A program made the translations under genes and the position numbers. From JACRCE01 sp038043305 (lineage in GTDB: Bacteria; Desulfobacterota; GWC2-55-46): a stretch of 17,191 nt of DNA. The DNA lies in NCBI GenBank assembly GCA_038043305.1, contig JBBTCG010000066.1, forward strand, positions 1 to 17,191, read 5' to 3'. Under the pieces are notes generated by a model that did no database searches, was not told where the DNA came from, and saw nothing but the letters and a program-made list of their open reading frames with translations. Shown here piece after piece: positions 1 through 5,250 of the stretch. Numbering within the stretch: the first letter of the stretch is position 1; every line of letters begins with the position of its first letter.

Positions 1-132
1 AGCGGACACTATGGCCGCAAAGGCCAGCAGGGGGAGGATAGGCAGGTATACCTGCTTAATCCTTCCCTTGAGAAACGGAACGAGCACCGCGCCGATTATC
101 AATATCGCCCCGGGATGCACCCATTCAATCAT
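1..132 (-). CDS. Probable proton/cation antiporter-type subunit, N-terminal 44 residues only (NuoL/M/N or MrpD-like)
   Basis: The gene starts at the ATG complementary to 130-132 and runs off the left edge of the window in an open frame. The 44 visible residues begin MIEWVHPGAILIIGAVLVPF, a hydrophobic helix, followed by a short basic loop (LKGRIKQ) and a second hydrophobic stretch. This is how the long antiporter-like subunits of complex I and Mrp antiporters begin. Its ATG lies inside the end of the 81-residue gene (8-base overlap), with an AGAGGA ribosome-binding site about 7 bases upstream, so translation is probably coupled. No catalytic Glu/Lys is visible because those lie further in. 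The family call rests on the N-terminal hydrophobic pattern and the position after another antiporter subunit, so it is an inference. Confidence 0.6.
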   Translation of the reverse strand, partial: MIEWVHPGAILIIGAVLVPFLKGRIKQVYLPILPLLAFAAIVSA

Positions 133-370
133 AATAGTCCTCTTTCTTCATAAGCCATGCGTGCCCTATAAACTTGGACACGACTATTATGACGACGCAG
201 GATACGAAACCGAATGCGGCGCCGAACCCGTAGATGTTGTCCCAAAAAAACGCCGCATGGTGGCGGTGGACGAGAAAGTCCGCGCCGAAGACCACGGCAA
301 GCACGACATAGGACGCCTTCTTGATCATTCCCCTGTTTTTTTCATCCGCCAGCCAGTCAATTACCTTCAC
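125..370 (-). CDS. Small two-helix membrane protein of the complex I/antiporter cluster (81 aa)
   Basis: An 81-residue protein with GTG start. The start overlaps the stop of the preceding antiporter subunit by four bases (GTGA), with an AAGGGG ribosome-binding site, so translational coupling is likely. Two hydrophobic segments are visible (about residues 19-34 and 47-66), separated by a loop carrying HRHHAAFFWDNIYGF. The C-terminus is polar and ends KKEDYYD. It is not a canonical Nuo subunit. I recall similar short proteins beside antiporter subunit D genes in Desulfobacterota, but cannot search here. Sandwiched between two antiporter-type subunits, it is most likely an accessory membrane subunit of the same complex. 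The molecular role is unknown. Confidence 0.8.
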   Translation of the reverse strand: MKVIDWLADEKNRGMIKKASYVVLAVVFGADFLVHRHHAAFFWDNIYGFGAAFGFVSCVVIIVVSKFIGHAWLMKKEDYYD

Positions 371-1908
371 AATATCCCCTTTACGAAGCCTAAAAGCATG
401 TCTGGATAAAAACCGAGCACAAGAGAGCCGAGCGCGCTGACAACGAGCGGGACGGCTATGAACGGGTTCTCCTTTATGTCTTCGTGGTGGCCGCCATGAT
501 GAAGGGCATCCCCATGCCTGCCCTCGAATGTATCTATCGGGGGCTTGTCTTCGTGGGGATCAAGCGAGGAGCCGTGATGGGCGTCGTCAGGACTTCTAAA
601 AAACGCCGTATACACGACTGGCAGAAAATAGGCGGCGTTTAGTACCGTGGACACAAGCAACACTAAAAGTATTACCGTGGAGCCGGCCTCCATCGAGCCT
701 AAAGCGAGATACCACTTGGTGGCGAACCCTCCGGCTGGAGGCGCGCCTATCATGCCGAGCACCCCTATCGAGAAGGCAACCATCGTAATCGGGAGCTTTC
801 TGCCTATGCCGGCCATCTCGCTTATGTTGGCCTTATGGGCCACGGCATAGATGGACCCCGCGCAGAAAAAGAGCGTGATCTTCGCAAAGGCGTGGTTCGT
901 GATGTGTATGACCCCGCCGGTTATGCCGGAGGGCGTCAGGAGGGCTGCCCCGAGCACGATATATGAGAGCTGGCTTATCGTTGAATAGGCGAGCCTGGCC
1001 TTCAGGTTGTCCTTGGTAAGCGCTATCACGGAGGCCGTTATTATGGTAAATGAGACGACGTAGGCGGTCAGGATGCCGAGCCCGAGGTCCTTTAACATCC
1101 CGGTGCCAAAGACGTAGAGTATCACCCGTAAGATGGAGAATACGCCCACCTTCACCACGGCCACGGCATGAAGGAGGGCCGAAACCGGCGTCGGCGCGAC
1201 CATGGCTGATGGGAGCCAATTATGCAGCGGCATTATGGCCGCCTTTGCAAAGCCGGCGATAAAGAGCACGTAGACCGCCGTAAGCAACATCGGGTCCCCG
1301 CCGTGGAGTATCCCCTCCCTTGAAAACTCAAGCGTCCCGGCGATGACATAAGTGAGAACCACGGCCGGAAGGAGGAATGCCTTGGACGTGCCGAGCAGAT
1401 ATACAATGTATTTCTTGCTTCCCGCCGCCGCCTCTGGGGTCTCCTTGTGGCCGACGAGCGGATAGGTTATCATCGTGATTAATTCGTAAAAAAGATACAG
1501 GGTCAGCAGATTACCGGAAAACGCGGCGCCCATGGTAGCCGAGATCGCGCCGGCAAAGCACGCAAAGTACCTCGTCTGCGCGTGCTCATTAAGGGAACGC
1601 ATGTAACCGATGGAATATATAGTGGTGAGTATCCACAGAAAAGAAGCGGTCAGGGCGAACATGAGGCCAAGTGAATCCACCCTGAGCGTCAGGCTCAATC
1701 CCGGGGCAAACCTCACAAGGGTTAGTTCAAGGTTATTGCCTGAAAGGACGTCCGGCGCCAGGGACAAGACGATTAGGAATATTATTGCCCCGGCCAGGAT
1801 GGACCAGAACTCACGGAGGTTGGGCCTCCTGCGTGAGAGCAGGATGCACGCGGCCGCAACTGCGGCAACGCCCAGCACTATCAAAGGTTTAAATGAATAT
1901 ATTACCAT
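367..1908 (-). CDS. Proton-translocating antiporter-type subunit of complex I (NuoL/NuoM/MrpD family)
   Basis: A 513-residue polytopic membrane protein with about 14 hydrophobic segments, the size of NuoM/MrpD and shorter than typical NuoL (about 610). Key residues of the proton_antipo_M family are visible: the TM5 glutamate E142 (LYLFYELITM), the TM7 lysine K222 (GFAKAAIMPLHNWLP), K253, a histidine/lysine site at H335/H339/K343 (HITNHAFAK), and K398 (GGFATKW). Lysine at that last position is like NuoL/NuoN/MrpD, whereas E. coli NuoM has Glu. In complex I these residues form the half-channels for H+ (or Na+) pumping. It lies where nuoL would be expected after nuoK. A cytoplasm- or periplasm-exposed loop at 439-480 is rich in His and Asp, which is unusual. 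The start is the ATG at 1908 with a weak GTGGGGA site. Ion specificity cannot be told from sequence. Confidence 0.9.
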   Translation of the reverse strand: MVIYSFKPLIVLGVAAVAAACILLSRRRPNLREFWSILAGAIIFLIVLSLAPDVLSGNNLELTLVRFAPGLSLTLRVDSLGLMFALTASFLWILTTIYSIGYMRSLNEHAQTRYFACFAGAISATMGAAFSGNLLTLYLFYELITMITYPLVGHKETPEAAAGSKKYIVYLLGTSKAFLLPAVVLTYVIAGTLEFSREGILHGGDPMLLTAVYVLFIAGFAKAAIMPLHNWLPSAMVAPTPVSALLHAVAVVKVGVFSILRVILYVFGTGMLKDLGLGILTAYVVSFTIITASVIALTKDNLKARLAYSTISQLSYIVLGAALLTPSGITGGVIHITNHAFAKITLFFCAGSIYAVAHKANISEMAGIGRKLPITMVAFSIGVLGMIGAPPAGGFATKWYLALGSMEAGSTVILLVLLVSTVLNAAYFLPVVYTAFFRSPDDAHHGSSLDPHEDKPPIDTFEGRHGDALHHGGHHEDIKENPFIAVPLVVSALGSLVLGFYPDMLLGFVKGIL

Positions 1909-1925
1909 GTCCCCACTCTGTTAAA

Positions 1926-2035
1926 GGCCGTGAACAATGACCGTGAAAGTCCCCCTGATAAAGTCCCCCTGACAAGGGGGATTTAGGGGGTTGGGGGTTG
2001 AATCTTTTACACGGTTCACGGTCACGGTTCACGGT
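1926..2035. repeat. Intergenic element R1: inverted CGGTTCA-type arms around C5/G5 hairpins
   Basis: The nuoK-antiporter spacer contains a composite structure. The left arm (1926-1948) reads GGCCGTGAACAATGACCGTG. The right arm (2010-2035) is CGGTTCA/CGGTCA repeated in tandem, near-complementary to the left arm. Between them, CCCCCT motifs (1951, 1966) and GGGGG runs (1976, 1986, 1993) can pair, and TCAGGGGGACTTT occurs twice as a direct repeat on the minus strand. The whole could fold into a long stem with an internal hairpin in the nuo mRNA between the nuoK stop and the next start. Confidence 0.7.
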
Positions 2036-2037
2036 AG

Positions 2038-2340
2038 TTATCCCTTCATCTCGTTCAATTCGTCTACGTTAACGGCGCGCCGGGTACGGTAGACCGTAAC
2101 CAGCAGTGCAAGGCCGATGGCCACCTCGGCAGCGGCAACGGTTATGCTGAATATGACGAAGACGACGCCGTTCAAGGACTGCAAGAAATATGAAAACGCC
2201 GCAAGCGAGATATTGACGGAGTTGAATATCAACTCAAGCGACATCAGCACGATTATGATGTTCCTGCGGATGAGCACTCCCGCAAGCCCGATCGTGAACA
2301 ATATCAAACTGAGCGCCAGATAATGTGTAAGAGTAACCAT
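2038..2340 (-). CDS. nuoK: NADH-quinone oxidoreductase subunit K
   Basis: A 100-residue, three-helix membrane subunit homologous to MrpC, sitting in the membrane arm of complex I and contributing to the proton path between the E-channel and the antiporter subunits. The two conserved membrane glutamates are present at E36 (LMSLELIFNSVNI) and E72 (TVAAAEVAIGLAL), the same numbering as E. coli NuoK. The ATG at 2340 was chosen over one 14 codons upstream because an AAAGGGA ribosome-binding site lies 4 bases before it and the length matches the family exactly. It follows nuoJ after a 160-base spacer filled by repeat element R2, unusual in an otherwise compact operon. Confidence 0.96.
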   Translation of the reverse strand: MVTLTHYLALSLILFTIGLAGVLIRRNIIIVLMSLELIFNSVNISLAAFSYFLQSLNGVVFVIFSITVAAAEVAIGLALLVTVYRTRRAVNVDELNEMKG

Positions 2341-2352
2341 GTAATCCCTTTT

Positions 2353-2513
2353 AAGGCCGTGATGCGTGAGAAAACAAAACACTACATTTTATCTTCCTCT
2401 CCCCGAAGGGGAGAGGACCGAGGTGAGGGGGTTTTAATCGCCGCTCTCCCCCTCACCCTGCCCTCTCCCCCTTGGGGAGAGGGTTACTTCCTTTCACGGT
2501 TCACGGCCTTTTA
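2353..2513. repeat. Intergenic element R2: inverted GGCCGTGA arms around three hairpins
   Basis: The nuoJ-nuoK spacer consists of a left arm (2353-2370, AAGGCCGTGATGCGTGAG) and an inverted right arm (2492-2513, containing TTCACGGTTCACGGCCTT), enclosing three successive perfect hairpins: 2396-2416 (9-bp stem CCTCTCCCC, 3-base loop), 2422-2457 (10-bp stem GGTGAGGGGG, 16-base loop) and 2461-2483 (10-bp stem CCCTCTCCCC, 3-base loop). The CTCTCCCC/GGGGAGAG core resembles a repeat class scattered through intergenic DNA of many bacteria (from memory, not searched). The right arm overlaps the nuoJ stop codon. Confidence 0.8.
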
Positions 2514-3013
2514 TCCTTATGCCTCATAACAAGCGTAATGGCCCCTACAAGCGCCACGAGTAGTATAAGAGAAACCACCTCAAATGGGTATATGTACTTC
2601 GTATAAAGCGCCGCGCCTATGACCTCCGTGTTTTTCATCAGCGCGGTTTCCGTGTACGGCCCGAGCGGGGCCACAATATCGCCGTTGTATACGAGATAAA
2701 ATGCGATGAAGAACAAAACGAGCGCCAGTGCCCCTCCGAGTATGCTCTGGCTGTGTATACTATCCTTTAGCCGCTCGCTTCCGAGGTCAAGTACCATGAC
2801 CGCGAACAAGAATAGCACCATGACCGCGCCCACGTAAACAAAGACCTGCACAGCGGCCAGAAAAGGAGACCTCAGGAGCACGAACACCGCAGCCACCTGC
2901 AAAAAGCATATTATAAGGTAGAGCGCGCTGTGCACCGGATTCCTTACCGACACGACAAGTATCGCGGATACGACGGCGACAATCGAAAATATGTAGAAGA
3001 ATAACTGTTCCAT
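2501..3013 (-). CDS. nuoJ: NADH-quinone oxidoreductase subunit J
   Basis: A 170-residue, five-helix membrane subunit of complex I. The family hallmark lies in TM3 at about residues 55-75: AAVQVFVYVGAVMVLFLFAV, including the VYVGAVMVLFLF stretch that forms a pi-bulge helix and takes part in coupling quinone chemistry to proton pumping. The length is normal for shorter NuoJ proteins. The last residues (KDKRP) and the stop codon are supplied by the arm of repeat element R2, so the original C-terminus may have been altered by repeat insertion. Upstream, a 75-base spacer with element R3 separates it from nuoI. Confidence 0.95.
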   Translation of the reverse strand: MEQLFFYIFSIVAVVSAILVVSVRNPVHSALYLIICFLQVAAVFVLLRSPFLAAVQVFVYVGAVMVLFLFAVMVLDLGSERLKDSIHSQSILGGALALVLFFIAFYLVYNGDIVAPLGPYTETALMKNTEVIGAALYTKYIYPFEVVSLILLVALVGAITLVMRHKDKRP

Positions 3014-3050
3014 TTGCCTATTTAACTGTTTGGAGATGAACTTATCTTTT

Positions 3051-3075
3051 CACGGTCACGGTCACGGTTCACGGT
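3051..3075. repeat. Intergenic element R3: tandem CACGGT/CACGGTT repeat
   Basis: Four direct units (CACGGT twice, CACGGTT once, CACGGT once) lie in the 75-base spacer between nuoI and nuoJ. They are the same units as in the arms of R1 and R2, here without a paired opposite arm or internal hairpin; a lone ACCGT follows at 3082. It looks like a half element or a simple tandem expansion. Confidence 0.7.
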
Positions 3076-3088
3076 CTTTACACCGTCT

Positions 3089-3658
3089 TTACAGCGCCCT
3101 TTTCTTGAACGTTGCCGTATCGGCTACGACCCTTATGCCCGCCTCTGTCTTTTCAAACCTTGCCTTTGCCACGACGCCGCCGGCAATGCCTTCATGTATG
3201 GGCTGCGGCTTCAGGAGCGCGTCCCTGTTTCTGATCGTGGCGCTCAAGTCCGTACAGGCAAGCTCATACTCTCTGCCGAGCCTTATTGCCCTCGTTGGAC
3301 ACGCGTCCTCGCAGTAGCCGCAAAACATGCACCTCACCAGATCAACCTTCCATACCTTTGCGACCCTGTCGGCTATGCCCCTGCCCGCGTCGTCCTCTTC
3401 CGGGATGACGGTTATGCAGCTCGTGGGACAGGCCTTGACGCAAAGTTCGCAGGCCACGCAAAGCTCTTTGCCGGAGCGGTCGCGGTTCAACGTATGCGCG
3501 CCCCTGAACCGGACGTAAGGCACCCACTTTTCATCGTCCGGGTACTTGAGCGTTATGCTCCGCGACACGTTATACTTGAGCGTAATCGCAAGACCGCGCG
3601 CAAAGTCCGTGAAGATGACCTTCTTTATAAGACCGACTATGTCGAACTTGCCGCTCAT
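3089..3658 (-). CDS. nuoI: NADH-quinone oxidoreductase subunit I (2x[4Fe-4S] ferredoxin-like)
   Basis: A 189-residue subunit carrying clusters N6a and N6b, which pass electrons from NuoG to the terminal cluster N2 in NuoB. Two motifs are visible: C67-x2-C70-x2-C73-x3-C77 (CVACELCVKACP) and C110-x2-C113-x2-C116-x3-C120 (CMFCGYCEDACP). The N-terminal amphipathic segment (KKVIFTDFARGLAITLKY) is the usual membrane-contacting helix. The start is the ATG at 3658 that overlaps the nuoH stop by one base (TAATG). The frame stays open further upstream, but only as a shadow of nuoH. The C-terminal 50 residues after the second cluster are ordinary for NuoI. Confidence 0.96.
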   Translation of the reverse strand: MSGKFDIVGLIKKVIFTDFARGLAITLKYNVSRSITLKYPDDEKWVPYVRFRGAHTLNRDRSGKELCVACELCVKACPTSCITVIPEEDDAGRGIADRVAKVWKVDLVRCMFCGYCEDACPTRAIRLGREYELACTDLSATIRNRDALLKPQPIHEGIAGGVVAKARFEKTEAGIRVVADTATFKKRAL

Positions 3659-4686
3659 TATATCCTCATGTACCCTGTTACAAGGATGTTGACCAGCGAT
3701 ATCGGTATCAGCACCTTCCATCCAAGGGTCATAAGCTGATCGTATCTGTACCTTGGCAGCGTGAACCTCAGCCACATGAAAAAGTATATGAAGGCGCTGA
3801 CCTTGCCGAGGAACCAAAATATCGCAGGTATCGGAAGCGGCATCTCGAACGGCGCGTTCCATCCGCCGAAAAAGAGCAGGACGCAAAGTATTGACACCGT
3901 AACCATTGCAACGTACTCGGCAAGCATGAACAGCGAAAACCTCATGCCGCTGTACTCGGTATGAAAGCCCGCGCCGAGCGTGCCCTCGTCCTCCGGCAGG
4001 TCGAACGGTATGCGGTTTATCTCGGCAAGGGAGGCTATCAGGAACACGGCGAACCACACCGGCCCTACCGGAAGATACAAGATGTTCCAGTTTAGCAGTG
4101 AGCCGGACTGTGCTTTGACGATATCCACGAGGGACAGGGAGTTGGCGATCATCACGACGCCTATGGCCGCGAAGCTTATGGCGATTTCATAGCTTATCAT
4201 CTGCGCCGAGGAACGAAGCCCGCCGAGGAGAGAGTACTTGCTGTTGGACGCCCAGCCTCCGAGTATTACTCCGTATATGCCAAGCCCGGCGATGGCAAGG
4301 ATGTAGAGTATCCCCACGTTCATGTCCGCGATATACAGGGTAACGTCCCTTTCGATGAAGGGTATCCATACGCTCTCGCCGAACGGTATGGTAACGAACA
4401 CGGCAAAGGCCGGCACCAGCGCGAGGAGCGGGGCCAGCTTGAAGAGGAACTTGTCCGCCTTGTCAGGCGTGATGTCCTCCTTGAGCATCAGCTTAATCGC
4501 GTCCGCAACCGCCTGCAGTATGCCATGCGGCCCAACCCTCCAGGGTCCCAGCCTTACCTGTATATGCCCCGCCACCTTCCTCTCCAACCACGTCAGCGGC
4601 ATGGGAAGACTGAAGAGTATCATGGCGATCACTCCCACCTTGACACATATTAGCAAGACCTCTATTAACGTTGCAACGTCCGGCAT
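3658..4686 (-). CDS. nuoH: NADH-quinone oxidoreductase subunit H
   Basis: A 342-residue membrane subunit that forms the quinone chamber and E-channel at the junction of the two arms of complex I. Recognisable family segments are LTWLERKVAGHIQVRLGPWRVGP (about 31-53, wording split here by residue range), KEDITP (69-74), SYEIAISF (165-172) and the loop FDLPEDEGTLGAGFHTEYSG at 228-247. In that loop E. coli and Thermus NuoH have Glu where this protein has Thr236, with an extra Glu two residues earlier (E234). The length and roughly eight to nine helices are normal. The ATG at 4686 has an AAGGA site close upstream. It follows the cNMP-binding gene after 56 bases. Confidence 0.96.
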   Translation of the reverse strand: MPDVATLIEVLLICVKVGVIAMILFSLPMPLTWLERKVAGHIQVRLGPWRVGPHGILQAVADAIKLMLKEDITPDKADKFLFKLAPLLALVPAFAVFVTIPFGESVWIPFIERDVTLYIADMNVGILYILAIAGLGIYGVILGGWASNSKYSLLGGLRSSAQMISYEIAISFAAIGVVMIANSLSLVDIVKAQSGSLLNWNILYLPVGPVWFAVFLIASLAEINRIPFDLPEDEGTLGAGFHTEYSGMRFSLFMLAEYVAMVTVSILCVLLFFGGWNAPFEMPLPIPAIFWFLGKVSAFIYFFMWLRFTLPRYRYDQLMTLGWKVLIPISLVNILVTGYMRI

Positions 4687-4742
4687 GGCCGTCCTTGTCC
4701 AGCGGTTTGATGTTCCCTCAACGCCCTAAAAAATCTACGGCC

Positions 4743-5213
4743 TCACCTTCTCCTGCCCCACATGTAGTTTATCATCTCGATGTACCTTGAGTTCATGCCG
4801 CGCACGATCGAGTGTATGGTAAAGACGATGTTCTTCAACAGCTTGAATATGATGCGCGGGTTGTTGTCAACCAGCGTCTCAAAGTCGCTTTTTTCGATGA
4901 CATAGGTCTCGATGTCCGAGATAGCCACGATGGTGGCCGAGCGCGGCCTGCCGTCAAGAAAGCTCATCTCCCCGAATATGTCGCCGTCCTTCATTATGGT
5001 CAGCGTAAACAACTCGCCGTCAGGGGCTATCTTACAGGCCTTTACCTCGCCCTTCTTGAGGATATAGAGCGACTGCCCGTCATCCGACTCTTTGAATATC
5101 GTCTCGCCTGTCTTGAACTGCTTCGTGTTGACTATCGGGGCAACGACTGCCACTTCCTTATCCGACAGGTCTGAAAAGAACATTATGTCCCTTAACAGCT
5201 TAGGGTCTACCAT
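4743..5213 (-). CDS. Stand-alone cyclic nucleotide-binding domain protein inside the nuo operon
   Basis: A 156-residue soluble protein consisting of a single CRP-type cNMP-binding domain. The phosphate-binding cassette is intact: F80-G-E82-M-S-F-L-D-G-R-P-R91-S92-A, with the Glu, Arg and Ser/Thr that contact the ribose and phosphate of cAMP/cGMP in the family. Beta-roll glycines (TGETIFKE, ILKKGEVK) are present. After the cassette there is only a helical tail of about 45 residues ending MWGRRR, with no helix-turn-helix, so it is not a CRP/FNR transcription factor as it stands. The start was placed at the ATG at 5213 because GGAGG lies 7 bases upstream; a longer in-frame start would overlap nuoG. 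The gap to nuoG is 37 bases and to nuoH 56, so it is co-transcribed. A role as regulator or accessory subunit of complex I is inference from position only. Confidence 0.9.
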   Translation of the reverse strand: MVDPKLLRDIMFFSDLSDKEVAVVAPIVNTKQFKTGETIFKESDDGQSLYILKKGEVKACKIAPDGELFTLTIMKDGDIFGEMSFLDGRPRSATIVAISDIETYVIEKSDFETLVDNNPRIIFKLLKNIVFTIHSIVRGMNSRYIEMINYMWGRRR

Positions 5214-5250
5214 CTTTACACCTCCAGACCGTTTTGCGGCCACCTTGTGT

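Noticed and set aside
1926..3075. CGGT repeats as a CRISPR array
   Set aside because: Units are only 6-7 bases without unique spacers, and no cas genes are nearby.
3194..3739. 181-codon plus-strand open frame opposite nuoI/nuoH
   Set aside because: It lies antisense to well-conserved nuo genes, has no recognisable protein pattern and is explained by the codon bias of the true strand.
3659..4057. 133-residue N-terminal extension of nuoI
   Set aside because: The extension is a shadow frame of nuoH. NuoI similarity begins at the TAATG-overlapping start at 3658.
4743..5213. The cNMP-binding protein as a CRP/FNR transcription factor
   Set aside because: No helix-turn-helix follows the binding domain; only a short helical tail of about 45 residues remains.
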